Notes under the pieces: model-generated
Databases searched by the model: none
Seen by the model: only the letters and a program-made list of their open reading frames with translations
What the model was told of the DNA's origin: nothing
In this document: positions 17,039 to 27,600 of the stretch, piece after piece
Position numbering within the stretch: the first letter of the stretch is position 1
How the letters are laid out: each line of letters opens with the position of its first letter
Source of the DNA: Verrucomicrobiota bacterium
GTDB lineage: Bacteria > Verrucomicrobiota > Verrucomicrobiia > CAIQCK01
Length of the DNA: 64,000 nucleotides
Direction: 5' to 3'
NCBI GenBank assembly: GCA_016222825.1
Contig: JACRQF010000010.1
Span: 310,001-374,000, forward strand
Program-made: the position numbers and the translations under genes

Positions 17039-18001
17039 TTAGAGTTTTTGCGTGTTGTTGATTTCAAAAAGTGAACTCACCGACTCGGCGTTATGGACGC
17101 GCAAAATGCCTTCGCCCAACAGCGGCGCGACGTTCAGCGCCGTCAACTTGAAATTCGGCACCTCACGCGGCGGCACCGAGTTCGTCGTAATCAATTCGTC
17201 AATGTCCGACTTCTGCAGCCGCTCCACGGCCTTGTCGTTCAGGATCGTGTGCGACACACCGGCCAGGATCCGTTTGGCACCCTGCTTTTTAAGGATTCGC
17301 GCCGCCGCCGTCAATGTCCCAGCCGTCTCCGTCATGTCGTCCACGAGCAGCACGGTCTTGTCCGCCACTTCGCCGACGACATACAGCGCCTCCACTTCCT
17401 CGCCCGACACGCGGCGCTTGGCCACGATCGCCAGGTCCGCGTGGAGCATCTGCGCGTAGGAATACGCCATCTTCATCCCGCCCACGTCCGGCGACACCAC
17501 CACCAAGTCCGGCAGGTTCATCTCCTTCAGATGTTTGTAAAGCACCGGCGCCGCGTAGAGATGATCCACCGGCACATCGAAAAATCCCTGAATCTGCTGC
17601 GCGTGCAGGTCCATCGTCAGCACGCGGTCCGCGCCGGCCGTGGTCAGCACGTTCGCAATCAGCTTCGCCGTGATCGGCACCCGCGGCTGGTCCTTGCGGT
17701 CCTGCCGGGCGTAGCCGAAGAACGGAATCACCGCCGTGATCCGCGTCGCGCTGGCCCGCCGCGCCGCGTCAATCAGGATCAGCAACTCCATGATGTGCTG
17801 GTTGGTCGGCGGGCAGGTGCTCTGAACGATATACACATCCCGGCCGCGGATGTTCTCGTTGATCTTCACCATCGTTTCCCCGTCGGGAAAAGAGCTGACG
17901 GTGGCATCACCGAGCGGCAGACCGCAATACTCGGCGATGGCCTGTGCGAGCGGCCTGTTTGAATTTCCGCTAAAAACCTTCATTTCCAACAAATCGTTCA
18001 C
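17039..18001 (-). CDS. prs: Ribose-phosphate pyrophosphokinase (PRPP synthetase)
   Basis: 320 residues: MKVFSGNSNRPLAQAIAEY at the start, FPDGETMVKINENIRGRDVY, the flexible loop PFFGYARQDRKDQPR, and the PRPP-binding loop VLLVDDMTETAGTLTAAA. It makes PRPP from ribose 5-phosphate and ATP for nucleotides and NAD. It heads the prs-rplY-pth group; a 233-base gap separates it from the FHA gene upstream, so a promoter for the housekeeping series probably lies there, although I see no clear box. Confidence 0.97.
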   Translation of the reverse strand: MNDLLEMKVFSGNSNRPLAQAIAEYCGLPLGDATVSSFPDGETMVKINENIRGRDVYIVQSTCPPTNQHIMELLILIDAARRASATRITAVIPFFGYARQDRKDQPRVPITAKLIANVLTTAGADRVLTMDLHAQQIQGFFDVPVDHLYAAPVLYKHLKEMNLPDLVVVSPDVGGMKMAYSYAQMLHADLAIVAKRRVSGEEVEALYVVGEVADKTVLLVDDMTETAGTLTAAARILKKQGAKRILAGVSHTILNDKAVERLQKSDIDELITTNSVPPREVPNFKLTALNVAPLLGEGILRVHNAESVSSLFEINNTQKL

Positions 18002-18234
18002 CGCTACTCCGTCAAAAAAAGAAAAAAGCGCGTCATGACTTCGCGCTTCGAATCAACCGTAAGTCACTTCAACGCCAGTTTGGACCAGCCAACAGCGCGG
18101 CGAAGGATACTGAAAGACCTAGGGGAAGCAAGCGGTTTTTTCCGTTCAGACGGGCCAAAGTCCCCGGCGGACACAACCCGCATCGCCGGGAAGCATGGCG
18201 ACCGCCTTCCCTGCCCGTCAACGGATGCCGTCGG

Positions 18235-19491
18235 CTACGGTTGTCGGGCCGCCATCGGCTGCGCGGCCTTCAAGACGGCGTCCATCTGGGCCACGCGCGC
18301 TTGAATCGGGGTGATTTGCTGGTCCAAGGCGAGAACCTGTTGTTGGTAACGGTTGAGAAGATCGCTTAGCTTCTTTGCTTCCTGAGTGCTCGTCATGACT
18401 TTGATTTGCATGTCGTGGATGGCAGTCGTGCCGTCCCCCGTTCCTTTTCGTGTGTTGTAAACCCAGCGACCATTGAACCAATACCCGCGCCCCGTCGCAT
18501 AGACCCTCGCCTCATCGGCTTTCTTCTGCTCCAAGGCCTGGGTGTTCTGGGCCAGTCCGTCCTGTGCAAGCTTGAGTCGCTCTTGAAGCGATTTACATTG
18601 CGCCTCCCATTGCTGCTTGCTGCTTGCAAGCGCCGCCAGTTGCGCGTCGAGCGCCTGCTTCAGCGGCGCCTGCGCCTCGACGGCAACCGCCGGGTCCGTC
18701 GCGGAAGCGATGAACTTGTCCAGATAGGTGATGGCGTCCGCGTGTTTGTTCTGCGTGATCAACAACATCGCTTGCTGGATGGCCGGGTTGGACGAGGCAG
18801 ACGCAACTTTCGCGGGCGCTGGCGCGGCCGCCGCCGCGGGCGCAGCGGAGGCCGGCGGCGCGGGCTGCGTTGGCGCGGCGGGGGGAGTCGCGGGAGCGGC
18901 CGGCGTCGGTTGCGGCGCCGGAGGCAGCGATGCGGTTACCGTTTCGCGCGGCGTCGCCAAAGGAGTTGCCTTGGCGCTGCTGGCCGGCGGCGCGTCGCCG
19001 AAAGGGTCCACGTTGCTGAGCTTCTGATAGGCCCAGTAAGCGCCGCCAGCCACCGCCGCCAGCACCACGACCTGCACAAGCCTGAGCGCGGCGGTCTTGA
19101 ACGCTGATCCCGCCGAACTCGCGCGGGCGGCGTGGCGTTGCGGCCACATGGGCGTTCCGACGGCAGCCGGCGCGACCGACGGCACCGGCAGCGTCAGCTT
19201 GATCTCCGTGGTTTCAAACTGCGCCTCCACCGAACCAAAAGCCACCTTGTCGCCGTCCTGCAACGTCGCAACGATCACCTTCTCCCCGCGGATGCGGGTG
19301 CCCAAGCCGGAGCCAAGGTCCCGCAACACGCATTCCCGGTTCTTGCGGACAATGGCGGCGTGGCGCTCGGCCACCGAGGCATCGTCAACGCAAATCCCGT
19401 TCTCCGGCGAGCGCCCGATGGTGATTTCCTCGCCGATCAACTCGGCGGTCGCGCCCGCGAGCGGGCCGTTGGTGAAACTGAGCTTGTCCAT
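18235..19491 (-). CDS. FHA-domain membrane protein with a coiled-coil tail
   Basis: 418 residues. Residues 1-95 form an FHA phosphothreonine-binding domain with GRS (26-28), S39 and H44, but the usual Asn of the GSxNGT loop is Leu (GSGLGTRI), which may weaken binding. A single membrane helix follows at about 135-157, then a Pro/Ala/Thr-rich linker (180-240) and a charged coiled coil (about 280-415) with a Trp/Tyr motif (GRGYWFNGRWVYN) that would lie outside the cytoplasm. AAGGAGGACG precedes the ATG. A link between a phospho-signal inside and the envelope is suggested by the layout only. Confidence 0.82.
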   Translation of the reverse strand: MDKLSFTNGPLAGATAELIGEEITIGRSPENGICVDDASVAERHAAIVRKNRECVLRDLGSGLGTRIRGEKVIVATLQDGDKVAFGSVEAQFETTEIKLTLPVPSVAPAAVGTPMWPQRHAARASSAGSAFKTAALRLVQVVVLAAVAGGAYWAYQKLSNVDPFGDAPPASSAKATPLATPRETVTASLPPAPQPTPAAPATPPAAPTQPAPPASAAPAAAAAPAPAKVASASSNPAIQQAMLLITQNKHADAITYLDKFIASATDPAVAVEAQAPLKQALDAQLAALASSKQQWEAQCKSLQERLKLAQDGLAQNTQALEQKKADEARVYATGRGYWFNGRWVYNTRKGTGDGTTAIHDMQIKVMTSTQEAKKLSDLLNRYQQQVLALDQQITPIQARVAQMDAVLKAAQPMAARQP

Positions 19492-19724
19492 AGGCTAACG
19501 TCCTCCTTCTTTGGTTGCAGAAGCCGCGAGTAGGCAGGCCACTTCCCTGCTTTCGGCGGCGTCCATCGAATCCACGCTATCCCCGGCTGCACCAAAACCC
19601 TGTTGCAGTTTCATGGTGATAGAACTTGTTGAATTCTTCGTCGTCTGTGTAACAAGACCACGCAGCCGGGTCAACGCCAAATCCCCAACAACTCCGGGGT
19701 TCATTTCATGCCGCCCCTCGATCA

Positions 19725-19830
19725 AGAGGCCGGGTTCGGCGTGCCAAAGCCCGCGTCATTCACGCCCATGTCCGCGTAGCCGAGATTGTCCGCCACGATG
19801 AGGATCACGTTGGGCAAACGCTCAACTGCT
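19725..19830 (-). pseudogene. Sulfatase N-terminal remnant
   Basis: On the minus strand the sequence reads RLPNVILIVADNLGYADMG, then VNDAGFGTPNPAS and a stop. PNVILIVADxLGYADMG is the first strand and metal-binding Asp pair of type I sulfatases. The normal protein would run on for some 400 residues, including the Cys/Ser-x-Pro-x-Arg active site, none of which is present. It is therefore a truncated relic, perhaps of a sulfated-glycan locus. Confidence 0.65.
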
Positions 19831-19905
19831 AGTGCGAGCCGCGTCAGAGCGCAACCAGCAGGAGGGAAATCCACAACCGCACGGCAGGTATGGAACACGA
19901 TCTAT

Positions 19906-20076
19906 TCAGCGACGCGCCTTTCCGTATCTCGCAATTGCTGCTTTCGTGAACGAGTCATGGAACTCCTTCTGTTCGGCCCCCGTCATGTCGAATTGCTCCA
20001 GGAGGATCATCACGCGAGGGGGTTCTTCGGGTCCACCGATGTCGCCGTCTCCTTTGAAAACAAAAGCATTGAACAT
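19906..20076 (-). other. Short open frame of unknown status beside the sulfatase relic
   Basis: A 56-codon frame (MFNAFVFKGDGDIGGPEEPP to AIARYGKARR) with a protein-like composition, possibly the tail of a lost gene. The frame stays open further upstream, but that part is antisense to the tRNA-Leu gene. No ribosome site is evident and I recognise no family. The rest of the 635-base gap between the FHA gene and the tRNA holds only the sulfatase relic. Confidence 0.3.
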
Positions 20077-20126
20077 CCGGCAGGGCGCGGCTAGAAGTGG
20101 CGCTGTGCGGTTTTCCGAACCGTGGC

Positions 20127-20210
20127 GCGGGCGTGGCGGAATGGCAGACGCATCCCGTTTAGGGCGGGACGCCGCAAGGCTTACAGGTTCAAGTCCTGTC
20201 GCCCGCACCA
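20127..20210 (+). tRNA. tRNA-Leu (anticodon UAG), CCA encoded
   Basis: 84 bases. The acceptor stem is GCGGGCG paired with CGCCCGC, followed by A and an encoded CCA. The anticodon arm is TCCCG-TTTAGGG-CGGGA with TAG as anticodon, a short variable arm follows (class II, Leu) and the T arm is ACAGG-TTCAAGT-CCTGT. It reads CUN Leu codons. Confidence 0.93.
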
Positions 20211-20280
20211 GTTCTTCCAAGGACGCAGGGAGGCCGCACGCGGGGACTTGCGCCGTGTGCCGGCGCGCGTTACCCGGCCC

Positions 20281-21648
20281 TCATTGGATGGGCACGGTCA
20301 TTCCCGGCCCGACAGGACCGCACGGCTGCCGCCGGACTCTTTGGGCGTCGCGGACTTGAGCCAGGAGCGCGGGGATTGTCTTGAGGATGATTTTCAGGTC
20401 CAGCCAGAGGGATTTGTTCCGAACGTAGGCGATGTCCAACTGCATCATTTCGGTGAAGGTGGTCCGGTTCTTGCCGCTGACCTGCCAGAGGCCCGTCAGC
20501 CCCGGCAGGGCGTTGAACCGCTCCTTCTGCCACGGCTCATACTTGTCATATTCGTAAGGCATGCAAGGGCGCGGGCCGACGAGGCTCATCTCGCCGCGGA
20601 GCACGTTGATGACTTGCGGCAACTCGTCCAGCGCGGTCACTCGAAGCAGCCGGCCGCAGGGGATGAGCCGCAGGTCGCCGTGCGAGTCCATCTTCGTCAT
20701 CGGCAGGTTGGAGCCGATCAGGTGATTCAAATGGGCTTGGTGAACCGAGGTGTCGGCGCCGGCCGCCATGCTGCGGAACTTGAGGCACGTGAACCGCCGG
20801 CCCCGCCATCCCACGCGCTCCTGCCGGAAAAGCACCGGCCCGCCAGAGGCCAGTTTGACCGCCAGCGCAACGAGCAGCATCAGCGGAACCAGAAGAGGAG
20901 ACGCAACACCAACGCACCCCACGTCCAGCACCCGCTTCCAGAGCGGCGCCCGCATGGAGCCAGCGCCGTCCAACGCCCCGAAACGGGGTTCAACGGTCGC
21001 CGCGTTTGTCTTCAGCGCGCGGAGCCGTGGACGGGAGCGATATCGCCGAAGACCCGCCAAAGCCCAACCGCCCACGCCCAGCAGCGCCGACGCGCCCGGC
21101 TCAGGCACCACGGTCAGCGTGAACGTCCCCGGCGGCCCAAACTCGGTGATGTCTTCGCCCGGAGTGTTGTTGATCAGTTCCGCGCCTTCGGTCGTGAACA
21201 CGTAACTGCCCGGCTGCAAGGAACTGGTGTTGAAATAGTAGGTGCCGATCGCCCGGTCCGTAAACGCCGCATAATCATCGTCAGGATACCAGTTGGTGAT
21301 GCCGTCGTGGGTTCCGCCAACCAAGGCGCCGCCCACCGGCGCCTGGCCGAAGCCGTCGAGGTCCCCCGCCACGAACGGGTCGTTCAGCGCCGTCAGTGGC
21401 GCGACGGCCCGGTAGGTCAGGGCGTCTGCCGGCGTCGTGGTGATGTAGTAATAGAGCCCGCCCACCGGATGGCCGTCGCTGTCCGCGCGAAGGTCCAGCC
21501 CATACGTGGGCGTTCCCATGATGACCCAATCAATCGAGACCGCGGCAGTGCCCGACTTGACCAGTTTGAGTTGCGGACTGGCAACGGCCGTCGCCATCCC
21601 CACCCAGACGGTGAGGGCCAGAAGCGCCAATGTTCTCAACGGTCTCAC
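20281..21648 (-). CDS. PEP-CTERM protein fused in frame to an exopolysaccharide sugar transferase
   Basis: 455 residues from a GTG at 21648. Residues 1-24 are a signal peptide and 25-180 a beta-rich exported domain (GGLYYYITTTPADAL, IGTYYFNTSSLQPGSYVF). Residues 181-206 are a full PEP-CTERM sorting signal: VPEPGASALLGVGGWALAGL followed by RRYRSR. Instead of ending, the frame runs through a 25-residue linker into a bacterial sugar transferase (WcaJ/EpsL type) from about residue 232: WKRVLDVGC, the GGPVLFRQERVGWRG and CLKFRSM motifs, LRVTALDELPQVINVLRGEM, SLVGPRP and LPGLTGLWQVSG. Such enzymes load a sugar phosphate onto undecaprenyl phosphate on the cytoplasmic face, which fits the PEP-CTERM helix topology. 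An internal ATG at 20955 could also start the transferase separately. Confidence 0.82.
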   Translation of the reverse strand: MRPLRTLALLALTVWVGMATAVASPQLKLVKSGTAAVSIDWVIMGTPTYGLDLRADSDGHPVGGLYYYITTTPADALTYRAVAPLTALNDPFVAGDLDGFGQAPVGGALVGGTHDGITNWYPDDDYAAFTDRAIGTYYFNTSSLQPGSYVFTTEGAELINNTPGEDITEFGPPGTFTLTVVPEPGASALLGVGGWALAGLRRYRSRPRLRALKTNAATVEPRFGALDGAGSMRAPLWKRVLDVGCVGVASPLLVPLMLLVALAVKLASGGPVLFRQERVGWRGRRFTCLKFRSMAAGADTSVHQAHLNHLIGSNLPMTKMDSHGDLRLIPCGRLLRVTALDELPQVINVLRGEMSLVGPRPCMPYEYDKYEPWQKERFNALPGLTGLWQVSGKNRTTFTEMMQLDIAYVRNKSLWLDLKIILKTIPALLAQVRDAQRVRRQPCGPVGPGMTVPIQ

Positions 21649-21676
21649 TTGGTCTTGTCTCTTCTTGCGATGGGGT

Positions 21677-24600
21677 TCAGTCCAACGTGATGGTGACGCG
21701 GCTGGGAGCGACCAGGCTCGCGCCGCCGGTGGGATTGAGCAAGTCCAGTTCGATGGTGCGCCCGACCGCCGCTTCGTTGCCCAGCAGCGGCACGATGAAC
21801 GTCTTGCTTGTCTCGCCGTCGGCGAAATGGATCGTCTCGGCCACCGGGTTGTAATCCGTCCACGGCGCCGCCGTGCCGCCGGTGGTGGCGATGCTCACGC
21901 TGGCCGCTCCCGCGCAGCCGCCAAAGCGCGTCACGGTGACGACCGCGCCGTTGCCTTCCGCCAACGCCCTGCCCGCTGCCGCGCTGAACCGGAACATGCC
22001 CGGCGTCTCGAACTCCTCGTCCGTGATCGTCAGCACGGCGCTGGTCTGCGCACCCAGTGTCGCGCCGCCGCCCGGATTGCTCAACGTCAGGTTGACGGTG
22101 CCTTCGCCCGTCCAGAGCAGGCCGTTCAGCACGATGATGCTGATGGCCTTGCTCGTCTCGCCCGCCGCGAAGCTCAGCGTGCCGGCCGCGCTGAGGTAGT
22201 TGATGCCGGCGATGGCGGTGCCGTCGCTCGTGGCGTAGGCCACCGTCACAGGCAGCGTGCCGTCGGCGCGCGTGACGGTCACCAGCATATTTGTCGCGGT
22301 CGCCATCACGCCGTAACCGGCGGCGCTGAACTCCACCGTGCCCGGCTGGCCGCCGCCGCCACCGCCCGGCGGCGTCGTGGGCGACGCCAGCATGTGGGCG
22401 AGCGTGTTCTTGACGGCCTGCTGGTCGCCGATGGTGATGCCGCCGCTCAGGTTCAGGTCGCTGAGGTAATTGGCCGATGTCAGGGCCCTGCCGAGCGCGT
22501 TCTTGACGGCCTGCTGGTCCCCGATGGTCACCGAGCCGTTGCGGTTCACGTCGCCGTAGAGGGCGCGCACCGCGACGCTGCTGACGCCGCTGACCGCGTT
22601 GCCGGCGAGGTCGGTGATGCCGGGCATGGCGACCGTCACGATGGTCTGGTCCACAACCGCCGTGAGGTTCAACGTCAGGCTACTGCCGCTGATCGTGGCG
22701 CTGCTGAACGTCGCGTTGGCAATCGTGAAGTCGTTCGCGCCGATCTGGCCGTCGGCGGCGACGATGCTCTTGTTGAACCCGATCACGAGCTTCGTCGGTC
22801 CGTCCTTGCGCGGCTCCACGGTGACGGTTGAACCGAGCGCCAGCGGCATGTCGAACGTCCCGGCGCCGCCGTGCGTCTTGCGCGACACCGCCGCGGTGAT
22901 CGTGGGGCTGGCCGTGTCAATCGTCACCACGGCCGCGGCCGACGTGACGGACTGCGCCATGCCGGGCTGCGTCTGCCGGGCAACGATGCTGTGCGCGCCG
23001 CTGGCCAACGCCGCGGTGCCACTGGTGGTCACGTCGGTGGTCGCGCCGGCCGCCGTGGCCGAACCGATGGCGGTGCCGCCGTCGTAGAGCACGACCGTCG
23101 CGCCGGCAACCGTGCCTGTCACCCGGAAGGCGAGCCGCTTGTTCGCAGTGCTATTGTCGAGATTGGTGAGGTTGTCGCTGGTGGACGCGCCCGTGTCACT
23201 CGCCGCCAGCAGTTGCACGCTGGTCGGCGCCGCGCTGGGCAGGCTGTTGGTGAAGACCATGTCCGCGCCACGAGTGAGGCCCGCGCTGTTGGTGGCCACC
23301 AACTGATAATGATACGCCGCGCCAGGCGTCAGTCCTGTCAGCGCCGCCGCCACCGCCACGTCCTCGACGCCGTTCCCGACGGATTGCAGCGCCGTGACGT
23401 TGCCGTAGCTGGCATCCAGGCCCCAATGGAAATAGATCGCTGTCGCCAAGCCGTTCGGATTGACGCCGCCGTTGAGCGTGGCTACGTTGCCCGCCACGCC
23501 CGTCGCCGGCCATGTCGCCACCCACGTTCCGCCCAGCAGGTCCACCGGGTCCACTTCCACCGGCGAGAGCCAGATGCCCGTGATGCCAGGGCCCACGCCC
23601 AACTGACCGTAACGGTTGCTGCCCCAGCCCCACAGCGTGTGAGGCAGGTCGGCCCTCAACACCACCGTGTGCGACGCGCCGGCCACGACCGGCGCCATGC
23701 CGTTGAACGCCGGCACCTGCACCGGCGCCAGCCGCGTCGTCGTCGTGCCGTCGCCGAGCTGGCCGTGGCTGTTGTAGCCCCAGCACCAGATGGTGTGGTC
23801 GCTCTTCGCCACCACGTTGTGCGCGTCGCCCGCGGCGATGGCCGTCACGTCGGTCAGGCCAAACACCTGCACCGGCGTCAACCGCTGCGTCGTCGTCCCG
23901 TCGCCGAGTTGTCCCTTGGTGTTCAGGCCCCACGCCCAAACCGTGCCGTCGGCTTTCAGCGCCACGCAATGGTCGAGACCCGCGCCCACCGCAATCACAC
24001 CGCTCAAGCCGCTGACCTGCACCGGCGTGCGGCGATCCGTCGTCGTGCCGTCGCCGAGCCGGCCGTTGGCGTTCCAGCCCCACGTCCAGACCGTGCCGTC
24101 GCTCTTCAACGCCACCGAATGATACTGGCCGGCCGCGACGGCCCGCACGCCGCTCAGGCCCGGCACCTGAATCGGCGTCAACCGCCGCGTGATGGTGCCG
24201 TCGCCGAGCTGGCCGCTGCCGTTGTTGCCCCAAGTCCAGACCGTGCCGTCGGCGCGCAACGCCATCGAGTGATAGTAGCCGGCGGCGATCGCGGTCACGC
24301 CGTTGAGGCCGCTGACCCGCACGGGCGAGAGCCGCGTCGTGGTGGTGCCGTCGCCGAGCTGGCCGGAGGTGTTGTAGCCCCACGCCCAGACCGTGCCATC
24401 CTGCTTCAACGCCATCGAGTAGAGGTCCTTCGCGGAAACCGTTGCGACGCCGCTCAGCGTCACGAGTTGCTCCGGGATCAACTGGCCGGTCACGGTGCCG
24501 TCGCCGAGCTGGCCGTTGTCGTTGTTGCCGATCACCCACACCGTGCCGTCAGCCTTCAGCGCCACCGTGTGCAGGCGGCCCGCAGCCACCGCCGGGATTG

Positions 24601-27600
24601 GCACGCCCTCGCCTATCGTCAGGCTCACGCTCTGGCTGGCCGCCGCGCCGTTCGCGTCGGTCACTTCCAGCGTGAAGCTGTAGGTGCCCGCGGTCGTCGG
24701 CGTGCCGCTCAACAGACCGTCCGCACCCAACGTCACTCCTGCCGGTAACGAGCCGCCGGTCACGAGCCAGGAGTAAGGTCCGGTGCCGCCCGTCGCCAGC
24801 AACGTCTGGTTGTAAGCGCCGCTCACCGTTCCGCCCGGCAGCCAACTGCCCAGCGTGAACGAGATCACCGTCAGGCTAAAGGTCCGCTCGGCGTAGAGCG
24901 CGTCCGAGCCGGTCACGCGAACGCGGAAGGTCGTGCCGGTTGACGTCGGCGTGCCGCTGATCGTGCCGCCGCTGGCGAGAGTCAGGCCCGCCGGCAGGCT
25001 GTTCGACACCACCGTCCAACTGTAAGGCGTGCCGCCGCCGCTCGCCGACAACGCCTGAGAGTAGGCGCTGCCCGCCGTCGCGGCCGGCAACGGCGACGCC
25101 GTTGCGATCACCGGCGCGACGCCGCTGTTGGTGAAGACCCTGTCCGCGCCGTAGCTGATGCCTGCGCTGTTGGTCGCCACAAGCCGGTAGTGGAACACGC
25201 TGTAAGCCGACAAGCCCGCCAGCGGCGCAGTCACCGCAACCTCTGCGCTGCCGCTGCCAACCGCCTGCGAGATCGTGACGCTGCCGTAGTTGGTCGTCGC
25301 GCCCCACTGGAACTGGGCGGTCGTCGCACGGCCTCCGGGATTGACCGTGCCGTTGAGCGTCGCCGCCGTGCTCGTCACGCCCGTCGCCGCCAACGTCGTC
25401 GCGATAGGCACGCCCTGCGAGTTAAAGCCGCCGACCTGCACCGGCGTGCTCCAGAGCGCGGTGGTGCCGTTGCCCAACTGCCCATAGACATCGCTGCCCC
25501 ACGCCCAGACCGAACCGTCACTCTTCGCCGCCACGGAATGGCCGTTGCCTGCGGCGATGGTCGCGCCGTTGCTGAAACCGGCCACCTGCACGGGCGCGCG
25601 CCGCTCCGTCGTCGTGCCGTCGCCGAGCTGGCCCTTGGTGTTCGCGCCCCACGCCCAAACCGTGCCGTCGCTCTTCAGCGCGATGGAATGCGTGTCGCCA
25701 GCCGCAATCGCGATCACATCCGTCAGGCCGCTCACCTGCACCGGCGTCGTCCGCTGCGTGGCAGTGCCGTCGCCAAGCTGGCCGTTGCTGTTGTAGCCCC
25801 ACGCCCAAACCGTGCCATCGCTCTTCAGCGCCAGGCTGTGGCTCACACCCGCCGCCACCGCCGTCACGTTCGCCAGACCGCTTACCTGCACCGGCGTCAT
25901 TCGCCGCGTCGTGCTGCCGTCGCCAAGCTGGCCGTTGCCGTTGTAACCCCACGCGTTGACCGTGCCGTCACTCTTCGCCGCCAAAGAATGATACTGGCCC
26001 GCCGCCACCGCCGTCACGTTCGCCAGACCGCTTACCTGCACCGGCGTCATTCGCCGCGTCGTGCTGCCGTCGCCAAGCTGGCCGTCGCTGTTGTGGCCCC
26101 AAGCCCACACCGAGCCGCCCGACCGCACCGCCAACGTGTGGTAATAGCCCGCCGAGATCGCCGTCGCGCCGTTGAGGCCGCTCACCTGCACCGGCGTTGA
26201 ACGGCTCGTCGTGCTGCCGTCGCCCAACTGCCCCATCGCGTTCCAGCCGCAGGCCCAGACGGTGCCGTCGTTCTTCAGCGCCACCGTGTAGAGGTCCTTC
26301 GCCGAAACTGTGGTCAGGCCGCTCAGCGAAGTCACCTGCACTGGCAGCAGCCGCTGCGTCGTCGTGCCGTCGCCGAGCTGCCCGTTGTCGTTGTTGCCCC
26401 AACTCCAGAGCGAGCCGTCGCCCTTCATCGCCACGGTATGCCAACGTCCCGCGCCCACGATCGGAGGCACCACGCCGTCGCCAACAGTCAAGCTCACCGG
26501 CAAACTCGCCGTCACGCCCGTGGCCGTGTCCGTCACTTCGATGGTGAAGCTGTAACTCCCGGCGACCGTCGGCGTGCCGCTCAAGACACCGCCGGCAGCC
26601 AGCGCCACTCCCGCCGGCAACGCGCCGCTTGTCACAAGCCACGTGTAAGGCCCGGTGCCGCCGCTCACCGTCAACGTCCGGTTGTAGCTCGCGTCAATGA
26701 CCGCCGACGGCAGCGCAACGCCGTAGCCGAACGAGAAAACGGTCAGGTTGAAGTCGCGCTCCGCGTAGTAGCCGTCCGCGCCGGTTGCGCGCACGTGGAA
26801 ATTCGCCGCGCCCGCCGCCGTCGGCGTGCCGCTGATCGTGCCGTCGGCCGCGAGCGTCACGCCCGCCGGCAAGCTGCCCGACACCACCGACCACGTGTGC
26901 GGCGCCAGCCCGCTGCTGGACGAGAGCGCCGTCGAATAGGCGCTGCCCACAAACCCGCCCGGCAGCGGCGAGAGCGTCGCGATGATCGGCACGACGCCGT
27001 TGTTGGTGAACACGAGGTCCGCGCCATAGACCGTGCCACCGATGTTCTCCGCCACCATCTGGAAGTGATAAACACCGTAAGGCGTCAGCCCCGTCAGGCC
27101 CGCGGACACCGCGACGTTCGTCGTCGCGCTGCCGAGGGATTGCGGCGCGGTCGTGTTCCCGTAGCTGGTCGTTGTGCCCCAACGGAAATACGCCGTCGTC
27201 GGCCAGCCGTCGGGAATGACATTGCCGTTGAGCGTGGCCGTGCTGCTGCCCACGCTCGTCGCCGCCCGCGTCGTCACCAGCGGCGCGCCCATGATATTCA
27301 GATTGTTCATCGCCACCGGCGGCATGGAATACTCCGGCACGCCGTTGCCCAACTGCCCGTAAGCGCCGCCGCCCCAACTCACAATCGTGCCGTCGGACTT
27401 CGCCGCCATCGTGTGGGCTTCGCCGGCCGCGACTGACGCGCCGTTGCTGAAGCCCGCCACCTGCACCGGCGTCGAGCGGTCGGTGTCCGTGCCGTCGCCC
27501 AACTGGCCCTTGTGGTTCCAGCCCCACGTCCAAACCGTCCGATCCGACTTCAACGCCACCGCGTGGTAATGCCCGGCCGCAATCGCCCGCACGCCCGCCA

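Noticed and set aside
19495-19725. 76-codon minus-strand frame upstream of the FHA gene
   Set aside because: No family likeness, and the strong ribosome site of the FHA gene sits in its last codons; probably leader DNA.
22871-24748. Long plus-strand frame of 625 codons opposite the giant gene
   Set aside because: It is antisense to highly repetitive, GC-skewed DNA, rich in Arg/His/Ala, and repeats in step with the RCC1 units. No ribosome site or family resemblance.
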